This document shows, one piece after another, positions 34,749 to 42,902 of a DNA stretch of 64,000 bases. The stretch is from Cybelea sp963824595. Its GTDB lineage: Bacteria; Vulcanimicrobiota; Vulcanimicrobiia; Vulcanimicrobiales; Vulcanimicrobiaceae. Each line of letters starts with the position of its first letter. Position 1 is the stretch's first letter. A program made the position numbers and the translations under genes. The stretch covers positions 1 through 64,000 of the forward strand of contig CAWGPY010000010.1 in the NCBI GenBank assembly GCA_963824595.1, in the 5' to 3' direction. The notes under the pieces are model-generated. The model was not told the origin of the DNA and did no database searches. It worked only from the letters and a program-made list of their open reading frames with translations.

Positions 34749-35122
34749 TTTACATCGTACCCTTGGAACGAACGATCGCTCGTTACTATTGTGAGGCTCT
34801 CCAGTTGCGCCTGCGCCACGAGTATACGATCGAACGGATCCGTATGCTTCATCGGAAGGTCTGCGACGGCGAGAGCGTGCTCCTCGGTTATCGGCAACGA
34901 TAGGATGCTCGACTCTCGAGCTCGCCTGGGTACGTAGAGCGCGGGGTCGGTGGGTAGCCTCATCTTACCGATCTTCACTTTAATCGCGATCTCCCAAGCG
35001 CTGGCCGCCGAGAGGTAGAGTTCGTTATCCGAGTTTCGTAGGCTTGCCCAAAGCTTCGCGCCGAGCTTACCGCGATCGAGAAACATCCACAGAAAGACCT
35101 GCGTGTCGAGGAGCAGCCTCAT
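34733..35122 (-). CDS. vapC: VapC-type PIN-domain toxin
   Basis: The 129-residue protein has the PIN acidic residues Asp6 ('LLLDTQVFLW'), Glu44 ('SAWEIAIK'), Asp95/Asp98 ('TDPFDRILVAQA') and Asp116 ('TSDRSF'), all present. PIN toxins cleave tRNA or rRNA when the antitoxin is lost. The ATG overlaps the antitoxin stop (ATGA), the usual toxin-antitoxin arrangement. Confidence 0.92.
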   Translation of the reverse strand: MRLLLDTQVFLWMFLDRGKLGAKLWASLRNSDNELYLSAASAWEIAIKVKIGKMRLPTDPALYVPRRARESSILSLPITEEHALAVADLPMKHTDPFDRILVAQAQLESLTIVTSDRSFQGYDVKCVMA

Positions 35123-35349
35123 GCGTAGAACTTCTTCAGGAGCTCCGGCGGCAGCGGCTCGTTGAAGTCGTTGGAAACGAAGCCTAGTCCTTCATCGTCG
35201 GCAAAGGAGCGCTCCTTAGCAGGCTTGATGGGCACGATTCGCGCCACCGGCGTGCCGCTTCTGGTCACCAGCACCTCTTCGCCCGCCTCCGCACGCTTGA
35301 CCAACGCCGAAAAATGCGCTTTTGCCTCGCCGACGCTCGCAGTCTTCAC
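35119..35349 (-). CDS. Phd/YefM-type antitoxin
   Basis: From GTG 35349 (76 residues) the protein reads 'KTASVGEAKAHFSALVKRAE', the DNA-binding Phd/YefM fold, then 'VTRSGTPVARIVPIK' and a Pro/Leu-rich tail that would wrap the toxin. A TTG 12 codons upstream lies inside the operator palindrome, so GTG is preferred. With vapC downstream it forms a type II module, probably autorepressed through the palindrome at 35368-35398. Confidence 0.88.
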   Translation of the reverse strand: MKTASVGEAKAHFSALVKRAEAGEEVLVTRSGTPVARIVPIKPAKERSFADDEGLGFVSNDFNEPLPPELLKKFYA

Positions 35350-35367
35350 AGGCCCAGCATACGAGTT

Positions 35368-35398
35368 TTGACCAAGACTGGTCAAGCGGTTTGGTCAA
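35368..35398. promoter_or_regulatory. Palindromic operator of the toxin-antitoxin pair
   Basis: TTGACCAAGACTGGTCAA is a perfect inverted repeat (TTGACC-N6-GGTCAA), followed after seven bases by a third half-site GGTCAA. It is 19 bases upstream of the antitoxin start, where a Phd/YefM dimer would bind for autoregulation. Confidence 0.7.
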
Positions 35399-35423
35399 AC
35401 CGGATTTTGCGGCGAATCGGCCG

Positions 35424-36776
35424 CTAACCCTCCGTAGACCTCTTGCGCAGCGGGCGCGCCGGATTGCCGGCGACTCGTTCGCCGTCGGGGACGTCCTTCG
35501 TCACCACCGACCCCGCTCCGGTCAGCGCGTTGTCGCCGATCGTCACCGGCGCCACTAGCGACGTATTCGAGCCGATCGACGCATTGCGGCCGACGATCGT
35601 TGCATTCTTTTTCTCGCCGTCGTAGTTGCACGTGATGGTGCCCGCACCGATATTCGTGCCTTCGCCGATCGTCGCGTCGCCGATGTAGGAGAGATGGCTC
35701 ACTTTCGCGCCGCTCGCGAGGCTCGACTTCTTGATCTCGACGAAGTTCCCGACGTGCACCCGGTCGGCCGTCCTGGTGTCGCCGCGCAGGTGCGCGAACG
35801 GCCCGACGGTGACGTCGCTCCCGAGGGTGGCGTCGACGATCACGCTCTCGCGAATCGCGACGCGGGCGCCCGCCGTCGCGTTCGAGAGACGGGCGTTCGG
35901 CCCGATCACGCAATGCTCGCCGAGGCGCGAGAGCCGCGAGATGGTGGTGTTCGGATAGATAACGGTGTCGCGCCCGATCTCCAGCTCCGGCTCGAGATAG
36001 GTCGTGTCGGGGTCGACGATCGTCACGCCGTTTCGCATGTGGCGCTCGCAGAGGCGGGCGTTCATCGCCTTGCGCGCGGTCGCGAGCTCGACCCGGTCGT
36101 TGATGCCCAGCACCGTGCGGTGGTCGGGGGCGACGACGGGGCGCACGCGCCTGCCGGTGCCGGCGAAATACGCCACCGTGTCGGTGAGATAGTACTCCGA
36201 CTGCGCGTTGTCCGGGCGCAAGTGCGTGACGGCCTCGCGCAGCGCGTCCTCGTCGAACGCGTAGATCCCGGCGTTCATCTCGTCGATGGCGCGCTGCTCC
36301 GGCGTAGCATCCCGCTCCTCGACGATCCGCTCCACCTCGTCGCCGCGGCGCACGATGCGGCCGAAGTTCGACGGCAGCGGCATCCACGCCGTGACCAGCG
36401 CCATCGCGACGCCGGCGCCCGCGCCGTCGAGCGCGCGCGTCATCGCGGCGAACAGCTCTTCCGGTACGAGCGGCATGTCGCCGCTCGCGACGACCACGCG
36501 AGCGCCGGCGCGCGGTTCCAGCGCGTCGAGCGCGACGCGCACGGCGTGGCCGGTCCCGAGCTGCTCCTCTTGCACGACGCTCGCGACGCCGAAGCCGTCG
36601 ATCCACTCCTGAAGCTCCGGGTTGACCACCACGACGATCTCGCCGATCCCCGCGCCGCGCAGCGCCTGCAGCACGTACCAGAGCATGGGCCGCCCGCAGA
36701 GCTCGTGCAGCACCTTCGATCGCGAGCTCTTCATCCGCGTGCCCTTCCCGGCCGCCAGGACGATCGCCCGAATCAC
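35424..36776 (-). CDS. glmU: Bifunctional N-acetylglucosamine-1-phosphate uridyltransferase/acetyltransferase
   Basis: The 450-residue enzyme has the nucleotidyltransferase start 'VLAAGKGTRMKS', the 'GTGHAV' and 'YYLTDTVAYF' motifs, and a C-terminal left-handed beta-helix with hexapeptide repeats, e.g. 'IGEGTNIGAGTITCNYDGEKK' shortened in its family form, holding the acetyltransferase site. It makes UDP-GlcNAc for peptidoglycan. The ATG overlaps the gltX stop, so it is the last gene of the meaB-mcm-gltX-glmU run. Confidence 0.97.
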   Translation of the reverse strand: MIRAIVLAAGKGTRMKSSRSKVLHELCGRPMLWYVLQALRGAGIGEIVVVVNPELQEWIDGFGVASVVQEEQLGTGHAVRVALDALEPRAGARVVVASGDMPLVPEELFAAMTRALDGAGAGVAMALVTAWMPLPSNFGRIVRRGDEVERIVEERDATPEQRAIDEMNAGIYAFDEDALREAVTHLRPDNAQSEYYLTDTVAYFAGTGRRVRPVVAPDHRTVLGINDRVELATARKAMNARLCERHMRNGVTIVDPDTTYLEPELEIGRDTVIYPNTTISRLSRLGEHCVIGPNARLSNATAGARVAIRESVIVDATLGSDVTVGPFAHLRGDTRTADRVHVGNFVEIKKSSLASGAKVSHLSYIGDATIGEGTNIGAGTITCNYDGEKKNATIVGRNASIGSNTSLVAPVTIGDNALTGAGSVVTKDVPDGERVAGNPARPLRKRSTEG

Positions 36777-38221
36777 ACCGCCGCCTTTTCGCGCGCCAGA
36801 AAGTCGAGCGCGTTGCGCAGACGTTCGCGCACGACGTCGCGGCCCAGCAGCTCCATCGAATCGTAGAGCGGAATCGACGTGGGGCTGCCGGTGATGGCCA
36901 CGTAGAACGGCCGCGCGACGTCACGCGGCTTCTTGCCGAGCCGCTCGGCGACTCCACGCACCACCGACTCGACGCCGGCCGAGTTCCACACGGGCAACGC
37001 GTCGAGTTCCGCGAGCGCCGTCGAGAGCGCCTCGCGCGTCTCGTCGCCGTCGAGCTTCGAACTCGCGAGGCCGCCGGGCCGCAGCGCGATGCGCCCCGAG
37101 AAGAGAAACGCCAACAGCGGTCCCAGATCGCTCAGCCGCTCGATGCGCGGCGCCGCAAGATGCGCGAGGCGCATCAGGCGCTCGGGCGAGATCGCCCACT
37201 CGGAAACGCGCCGAACGAACGATTCGGCGTCCAGCCGTTCGCGAATGTAGCGCGCGTTGAGCCAGTCGAGCTTAGCGACGTCGAAAACCGGACCGCCGGT
37301 CGGCACGTGCTCGAGCTCGAATCGCCGCACGATCGCCGGCAGATCCATCAGCTCGTCTTCGCCCTCGTGCGCCGCGTTCGCCATCAGCGCCAAGAAGTTG
37401 ATCAGGGCCTCGGGCAGATACCCCATGGCGCGGTAGAACAGGATGCCGGTCGGGTTCTTGCGTTTGCTGAGCTTGCTCTTGTCGGGATTGCGCAGCAGTG
37501 GTAAGTGCAGCAGCTTGGGCGGCTCCCAGCCGAAGTACGAGTACAGCAGCAGGTGCTTGGGCGCGCTCGACACCCATTCTTCGCCGCGAAACACGTGCGT
37601 GATGCCCATGAGATGATCGTCGACGACGTTGGCGAGGTGATAGGTGGGTAGGCCGTCGGATTTCACGAGTACCTGCATGTCGACGGTCTTGTAGTCGAAC
37701 TCGATCGGCCCGCGGCGCAAGTCCTCGACGACGCACGTGCCCTCGTCGGGAACGACGAGCCGAATCACGTAGGGCTCGCCGGCGGCCTCGCGGCGGGCGA
37801 TTTCCTCGGGCGGGTACGTGCGGCAAAGCCCGTCGTAGCGCGACGGCTGTCCGGCGGCGCGCTGCGCCACGCGCATCTCCTCGAGACGCTGGGGCGTGCA
37901 GAAGCATTTGAAGGCGTGTCCGCTCGCGAGCAGCTTGCCGGCATACTCGCGATAGATCGCCGAACGCTCGCTCTGGCGGTAGGGGCCGTGCGGCCCTCCG
38001 ACGTCGGGACCCTCGTCCCAGTCCAGGCCGCACCAGCGCAGCGTTTCGAGGATCGCGCGCTCGCTCTCCGCGGTGCTGCGCGCGGCATCGGTGTCCTCGA
38101 TGCGCAAGATGAACTCGCCGCCGTGCTTGCGGGCGAAACAGTAGTTCACGAGCGCGACGTACGCCGTCCCCACGTGCGGATCGCCGGTCGGCGATGGCGC
38201 GACGCGCGTTCGAACCTTCAA
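36773..38221 (-). CDS. gltX: Glutamyl-tRNA synthetase
   Basis: The 482-residue class I synthetase has the start 'RVAPSPTGDPHVGTAYVAL' (HIGH-equivalent HVGT), 'FILRIEDTDAARS' and the KMSKS-equivalent 'KSKLSKRKNPTG'. The C-terminal anticodon-binding domain is complete. Whether it is discriminating (Glu only) or also charges tRNA-Gln cannot be told from this window. It begins one base after the stop of the cobalamin-binding mutase subunit gene. Confidence 0.97.
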   Translation of the reverse strand: MKVRTRVAPSPTGDPHVGTAYVALVNYCFARKHGGEFILRIEDTDAARSTAESERAILETLRWCGLDWDEGPDVGGPHGPYRQSERSAIYREYAGKLLASGHAFKCFCTPQRLEEMRVAQRAAGQPSRYDGLCRTYPPEEIARREAAGEPYVIRLVVPDEGTCVVEDLRRGPIEFDYKTVDMQVLVKSDGLPTYHLANVVDDHLMGITHVFRGEEWVSSAPKHLLLYSYFGWEPPKLLHLPLLRNPDKSKLSKRKNPTGILFYRAMGYLPEALINFLALMANAAHEGEDELMDLPAIVRRFELEHVPTGGPVFDVAKLDWLNARYIRERLDAESFVRRVSEWAISPERLMRLAHLAAPRIERLSDLGPLLAFLFSGRIALRPGGLASSKLDGDETREALSTALAELDALPVWNSAGVESVVRGVAERLGKKPRDVARPFYVAITGSPTSIPLYDSMELLGRDVVRERLRNALDFLAREKAAV

Positions 38222-38222
38222 G

Positions 38223-38639
38223 TTACCCTACCAGCGCTCGCCGCTTACCGCATTCGCGTTCGACGAAGTCGATGATCTCCTGCAGCGGCGCGCCGGGCGT
38301 GAAGACCTCGCGGACGCCGAGCTCTTTGAGCCGCCTCGCGTCTTCGGCGGGGATCGTCCCGCCGCCGAAAAAGACGATGTCGCCCGCATCGCGGCTGCGC
38401 AGCTGCTCGACGACGAGCGGAAAGAGCGTCATGTGCGCGCCGGAGAGAATCGACAGGCCGATGCCGTCGGCGTCCTCTTGGATCGCGGTCTGCACGATCT
38501 GCTCGGGCGCCTGGAAGAGACCGGTATAGATCACCTCCATCCCGGCATCGCGCAGCGCTCGCGCGATCACCTTCGCCCCGCGGTCGTGACCGTCGAGGCC
38601 GGCCTTAGCGATGACGATGCGTAGCGGTCGCTCGCTCAT
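38223..38639 (-). CDS. Methylmalonyl-CoA mutase, cobalamin-binding small subunit
   Basis: This 138-residue protein has the B12-binding signature DxHxxG in 'AKAGLDGHDRGAKVIARAL' (Asp16, His18, Gly21), with downstream 'GLSILSGAHMTLFP' and 'FFGGGTIPAEDA' that hold the nucleotide tail of cobalamin. It corresponds to the C-terminal domain of one-chain mutases, split off here, and should pair with the 543-residue catalytic subunit upstream. Confidence 0.93.
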   Translation of the reverse strand: MSERPLRIVIAKAGLDGHDRGAKVIARALRDAGMEVIYTGLFQAPEQIVQTAIQEDADGIGLSILSGAHMTLFPLVVEQLRSRDAGDIVFFGGGTIPAEDARRLKELGVREVFTPGAPLQEIIDFVERECGKRRALVG

Positions 38640-38769
38640 TCAATATCTCGTCTCGGCGCCTGCTCAGATGTAACGCCTCTTCCAGCTTTCGCATCACCTG
38701 CGAAAGCGTGCGCCGCATCCGGTACAGCTCGATGTCGGTTCGGCAGCGGATGCCGTGCTTGTGAGGCAT
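38605..38769 (-). CDS. Possible 54-aa basic helical ORF between the mutase genes
   Basis: ATG 38769 lies 11 bases after the large-subunit stop, behind AGGGA at normal spacing. The product (MPHKHGIRCRTDIELYRMRR ...) is basic and helical; its 3' end overlaps the small-subunit gene by 35 bases in another frame. No family is recognised. The ribosome site and position favour translation, but a conserved counterpart has not been shown. Confidence 0.35.
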   Translation of the reverse strand: MPHKHGIRCRTDIELYRMRRTLSQVMRKLEEALHLSRRRDEILNERATATHRHR

Positions 38770-38779
38770 CAGATGTTCC

Positions 38780-40411
38780 CTAAAGTACCGCGCGTTCCGT
38801 GTAGCGCCCGTAGACGGCCGCCATGGCCTCGACGATCTCGCCCTCGGTGCAATACGCGTTGACGCAGTCGATCAGATGCGGCATGAGATTGTCTTTGGGA
38901 TCGCGGCACGCCGCCTGCAAGCGCTCGAGCGTGCGAGCCACGGCCGCCTCGTCGCGGCGCGCGCGTAGCGCCTGCACCGATCCGGCCTGCTCGCGCTCGG
39001 TCGCCTCGGTGATCCGCAACAGGTCGATGTCTTCGTTCTCTTCGTCGTGCGCGAACGCGTTGACGCCCACGATGATGCGGTCGCGCGTCTCGATCGACCG
39101 CTGGTAACGGTAGCTGGCCTCGGCTATCTCGCGCTGGAAGAAGCCCGCCTCGATCGCCTCGATCACCCCGCCGTACTCCGCGATCAGCGCGAAGTACGCC
39201 TCGGCCTGGCGCTCCATCTCGTCGGTGAGCGCCTCGACGAAGTACGATCCGCCGAGGGGATCGACGACGTTGGTCACGTTGGTTTCGTAGGCCAGCACCT
39301 GCTGCGTGCGCAGGGCGATCTCCACCGACTTTTCCGTGGGCAGCGCCAGCACTTCGTCCATCGAGTTGGTGTGCAGCGACTGCGTTCCGCCGAGGACGGC
39401 CGCCATGGCCTCGAACGCGACGCGGACGATGTTGTTCTCCGGCTGTTGCGCGGTCGCGCTGCAGCCCGCCGTCTGGGTGTGGAAGCGCAGATGCCACGAG
39501 CGCGGGTTCTTGGCTCCGTACTTCTCGCGCATGTGACGCGCGTAGATCCGACGTGCGGCGCGGAACTTCGCGATCTCTTCGAAGAAGTCGATGTGGGAGT
39601 TGAAGAAGAACGAGAGTCGCGGCGCGAAGTTATCGACGTCCATGCCCGCGGCCACGCACGCCTCGACGTAAGCGAAGCCGTCGGCCAGCGTGAACGCCAG
39701 CTCCTGCGCCGCCGTCGAGCCGGCTTCGCGAATGTGATAGCCGGAGATCGAGATCGTGTTCCACTTCGGCATCTCGCGAGTGCAGAACTCGATCATGTCG
39801 ACGATGATGCGCATGTGCGGGCGCGGTGGAAAGATCCATTCCTTCTGCGCGATGTACTCTTTCAGGATATCGGCCTGGAGCGTGCCGCCCAGCTTGGCGC
39901 GAGGAGTTCCCTTCTTCTCGGCGGCCGCGATATATTGCGCGAGCGCGATGCACGCCGGCCCGTTGATCGTCATCGAGGTGGTGATCTCGCCCATGTCGAT
40001 GCCGTCGAAAAGCAGCTCCATATCGGCGAGCGAGTCGATCGCGACGCCGCATTTGCCCACTTCGCCGCGCGACTGCGGGGCGTCGGAGTCGTAGCCCATC
40101 AGCGTCGGCATGTCGAAAGCGACCGAGAGGCCGTGCTGTCCGTGCTCGAGCAGGAAATGGTAGCGCTCGTTCGTCTGCGCCGCCGTGCCGAAGCCGGCAA
40201 ACTGCCGCATCGTCCAGAGGCGGTCGCGATAGCCGTTCGCGTGGATGCCCCGGGTGTACGGATACTCGCCGGGCTGCGGGAGGTCGAGCCCCGCCGTATC
40301 CTCCGGCCCGTAGACGGTCTTGAGAGGAACGTCGGAGATCGTCCGGTCGATCGCGCCCGAGCCGGGACCCTTCCGAGTCCACGCCTTGCGGGGCCGGTCA
40401 ATTAACTTCAT
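38780..40411 (-). CDS. Methylmalonyl-CoA mutase-type catalytic large subunit
   Basis: The 543-residue protein has the mutase barrel with 'YPYTRGIHANGYRDRLWTMRQFAGFG', 'LSVAFDMPTLMGYDSD', 'NTISISGYHIREAGSTAAQE' and 'AGCSATAQQPENNI'. It lacks the B12 domain, which is encoded separately downstream. The known reaction is methylmalonyl-CoA to succinyl-CoA; isobutyryl-CoA or ethylmalonyl-CoA mutases are alternatives that depend on a few active-site residues. Its chaperone MeaB is encoded immediately upstream, which supports a working mutase. Confidence 0.92.
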   Translation of the reverse strand: MKLIDRPRKAWTRKGPGSGAIDRTISDVPLKTVYGPEDTAGLDLPQPGEYPYTRGIHANGYRDRLWTMRQFAGFGTAAQTNERYHFLLEHGQHGLSVAFDMPTLMGYDSDAPQSRGEVGKCGVAIDSLADMELLFDGIDMGEITTSMTINGPACIALAQYIAAAEKKGTPRAKLGGTLQADILKEYIAQKEWIFPPRPHMRIIVDMIEFCTREMPKWNTISISGYHIREAGSTAAQELAFTLADGFAYVEACVAAGMDVDNFAPRLSFFFNSHIDFFEEIAKFRAARRIYARHMREKYGAKNPRSWHLRFHTQTAGCSATAQQPENNIVRVAFEAMAAVLGGTQSLHTNSMDEVLALPTEKSVEIALRTQQVLAYETNVTNVVDPLGGSYFVEALTDEMERQAEAYFALIAEYGGVIEAIEAGFFQREIAEASYRYQRSIETRDRIIVGVNAFAHDEENEDIDLLRITEATEREQAGSVQALRARRDEAAVARTLERLQAACRDPKDNLMPHLIDCVNAYCTEGEIVEAMAAVYGRYTERAVL

Positions 40412-40417
40412 CTGGAG

Positions 40418-40438
40418 ATCCTGAGCCCGTCGAAGGAC
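40418..40438. repeat. Short copy of the dispersed intergenic repeat
   Basis: ATCCTGAGCCCGTCGAAGGAC matches the two ends of the repeat described at 13508-13549, in inverted orientation and without the central palindrome. It lies between meaB and the mutase gene. Confidence 0.5.
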
Positions 40439-40477
40439 ATAGCGGCCGAGCTTTTCGACGCAAGCGCCCCATTCTCC

Positions 40478-41395
40478 CTAAACGCCGAGGTCGGAGAGAA
40501 CGCGATCGGCGGCTTCGTACGGGTCGAGGTCGTCGCGAGGATGCGCCCGCAGCGCGCGATCGAGGCGCTGCTCCAAGCGACCCAGCGCGAGCTGCCGAAC
40601 CTGATGATTGAAGGCGTCGCGGCGCCGCGACTCGATCTCGCCGGTCTCGTGCAGATATGCCGCGTGGCGCTCGATGGCGGCGACCAGCTCGTCGATTCCC
40701 CTGCCCTCGAGGGCTTGCGTCGCCACGAGCTCGGGCACCCAGCCCCGCCAAACGAGCATCTCCATCGCCGACCGGATCTCGCGGCGCAGCATGTCGGCCA
40801 TCGGGTGATCGGATTTGTTCACCACGAAGATGTCGGCGATCTCCATGATGCCTGCCTTCAGCACCTGGATCGAGTCGCCGCTTCCCGGCTGCAACGCGAC
40901 GACCGTCGTCTGCGCGAGCTCGGCGATGGCGACCTCGCTCTGCCCCACGCCGACCGTTTCGATCAGCACCACGTCGAACCCGAAGGCATCCATCAAGAGC
41001 ACGGCGTCGGCGGTCGCGCCCGAGAGTCCGCCGAGATGCCCGCGGCTCGCCATCGAGCGAATGAAGACGTCCTCGTCGGTGAAGTGCTCGGCGAGACGGA
41101 TGCGGTCGCCGAGCAGGGCGCCGTGCGAAAACGGCGAGCTGGGATCCACGGAGACGACGCCGACCTTCTTGCCGCGCTCGCGCGCGTGTCGGACTAGGCC
41201 CGAGGCGAGGGTTGACTTGCCGACGCCCGGCGGCCCGGTGAGACCCACGGTCGTCGCGCGGCCCGTCCGCGGATAGAGCGCGCGCACCAAGTCGCCGCCG
41301 TGCCCGGACTCGGCGCGCGAGATCGCGCGAGCCAGCGCGCGCGGGTTACCGAGCTCGAACTCGTGCAGGAGTTCGGCGTGCGACAGATTCGTCAA
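40478..41395 (-). CDS. meaB: MeaB/ArgK-type G-protein chaperone of methylmalonyl-CoA mutase
   Basis: From TTG 41395 (305 residues, good GAGGAG site five bases upstream) the protein has the P-loop 'GLTGPPGVGKSTLASGLV', 'VVSVDPSSPFSHGALLGDR', the G3 motif region 'VLIETVGVGQSE' and the NKSD base-recognition motif ('FVVNKSDHP'). It guards cofactor loading and reactivation of the mutase. The frame is open far upstream but there it is antisense to the GH125 gene. The gene order meaB-mutase large-mutase small supports the role. Confidence 0.92.
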   Translation of the reverse strand: MTNLSHAELLHEFELGNPRALARAISRAESGHGGDLVRALYPRTGRATTVGLTGPPGVGKSTLASGLVRHARERGKKVGVVSVDPSSPFSHGALLGDRIRLAEHFTDEDVFIRSMASRGHLGGLSGATADAVLLMDAFGFDVVLIETVGVGQSEVAIAELAQTTVVALQPGSGDSIQVLKAGIMEIADIFVVNKSDHPMADMLRREIRSAMEMLVWRGWVPELVATQALEGRGIDELVAAIERHAAYLHETGEIESRRRDAFNHQVRQLALGRLEQRLDRALRAHPRDDLDPYEAADRVLSDLGV

Positions 41396-41455
41396 ACGTG
41401 CTCCTCTTCGTGGGCAAGAGCGGAGCTTCGCTGCGTCTAAGGCAACATCCCCATA

Positions 41456-42856
41456 GTGCGCTTGCTGGCGAGCGTGACGCTCGGTGCCTTCCTGGCGTTT
41501 TTCTCGGTCGTCCCCGCGGCGGGTCAGACGCTCGTCGTTCCCCTCACCGGCGAACGCGTCCGCGACATCCAGACGTCGCAGCTGTTTCACACGCTCTTTC
41601 ACGACTTCTTCCTGGAAGACGACGCGACGACGTACGTGCAGAGCGGCGACATCCCGGCGATGTGGCTGCGCGACTCGTCGGCGCAGACCATCCCCTACAT
41701 TCGATTTCAGCACGCCTATCCGGTGCTTCGAGCGCGATTCACCGGAGTGATCGAACGCAACGCGCGCAACATCCTGACCGATCCGTATGCCAACGCCCTG
41801 CAAGACGACTACCACGTGTGGGAGCGAAAGTGGGAGGTCGACTCGCTGGCCTGGACGGTCATCCTCGCGTCGGTCTACTGGCGCTCGACGCACGACCCGA
41901 CGTTCTTCACCAAGGACTTGCACCGCTCGCTGAGCACGATCGTGGCCACCTACTCGTGCGAGGAACGGCATCACGAGTGCAGCCGCTACCGGTACCCGTA
42001 CCGCGTCTACACCGACGACCGGTATAACGAAGCGACGGGTCTCCTCTGGGGCGCCTTCCGTCCTTCCGACGACGCGGTGCAATATCGCTTCAACATTCCC
42101 CAGAACGCGATCGCCGTGGTGGCGCTGCGCGACATCGTTCAGCTCGCTCGCGAGGGATACGGCGATCGAGCGCTGGCCGAGAAGGCGCAGGCGCTGGAGC
42201 AGCGCGTGCAGCTCGGCATCCAGCTCTACGGGCGCTTCTTCAACCCGGTGCGCCGTGCGTGGATGTACGCATACGAGACCGACGGGTTCGGCAAATACAA
42301 CCTGATGGACGACGCGAACATTCCGAATCTCACTACCCTGCCGTACATAGATTGGTGCTCCTCGTACGACCCCACGTATCTGGCCACGCGCCGGTTCACG
42401 CTGAGCATGGACGACCCGTTCTACTTCTCGGGACGCTACGCGCAGGGGCTCGGCAGCCCGCACACGCCATACGGTTTCGTTTGGCCGCTCGGCATCATCG
42501 GACGCGCGCTCACCGCGACGTCGCGGATCGAGGTGGCGACCGCGATCACGACGCTGGCGGAAACCGACGACGAGAGCGGGCTGATCCACGAGAGTTTCTA
42601 TCCCGACGGCTATTGGCGCTACACGCGTCCCGAGTTCGGATGGGCCAACGCGCTGGGCGCCGAGCTATTCTTCCGCAGCTTGGCCGGCGAAGCGGCCACT
42701 CAGTTTGCGTGGGACGGCCCGATCATGCCGTTCCAGGAGCGCACGACGACGCCGCGCCTGGTCCCGGCGTTCACGCAGATCGAAAACTCCGGCGACGTAG
42801 TATCCACGCTGGGCCGCCTGTTGCACTCCACTGGTGGCGTCATACCCCGCCAATAG
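41456..42856 (+). CDS. Glycoside hydrolase family 125 (exo-alpha-1,6-mannosidase-like), exported
   Basis: The 466-residue protein has a signal peptide (1-~24, 'FFSVVPAAGQ') and the GH125 core: 'SGDIPAMWLRDSSAQTIPYIRF' in shortened family form, 'WEVDSLAWTVILASVYW', 'FRPSDDAVQYRFNIPQNA' and 'DDANIPNLTTLPYIDW'. GH125 enzymes remove alpha-1,6-linked mannose with inversion. It is probably periplasmic or secreted. It is followed closely by a tricorn-protease gene, so a scavenging function is possible. Confidence 0.88.
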   Translation: MRLLASVTLGAFLAFFSVVPAAGQTLVVPLTGERVRDIQTSQLFHTLFHDFFLEDDATTYVQSGDIPAMWLRDSSAQTIPYIRFQHAYPVLRARFTGVIERNARNILTDPYANALQDDYHVWERKWEVDSLAWTVILASVYWRSTHDPTFFTKDLHRSLSTIVATYSCEERHHECSRYRYPYRVYTDDRYNEATGLLWGAFRPSDDAVQYRFNIPQNAIAVVALRDIVQLAREGYGDRALAEKAQALEQRVQLGIQLYGRFFNPVRRAWMYAYETDGFGKYNLMDDANIPNLTTLPYIDWCSSYDPTYLATRRFTLSMDDPFYFSGRYAQGLGSPHTPYGFVWPLGIIGRALTATSRIEVATAITTLAETDDESGLIHESFYPDGYWRYTRPEFGWANALGAELFFRSLAGEAATQFAWDGPIMPFQERTTTPRLVPAFTQIENSGDVVSTLGRLLHSTGGVIPRQ

Positions 42857-42902
42857 CGGCCGCCTGCGGGGAGCCGGATACCCGGTCGCCAAAGCCTCGG
42901 AC

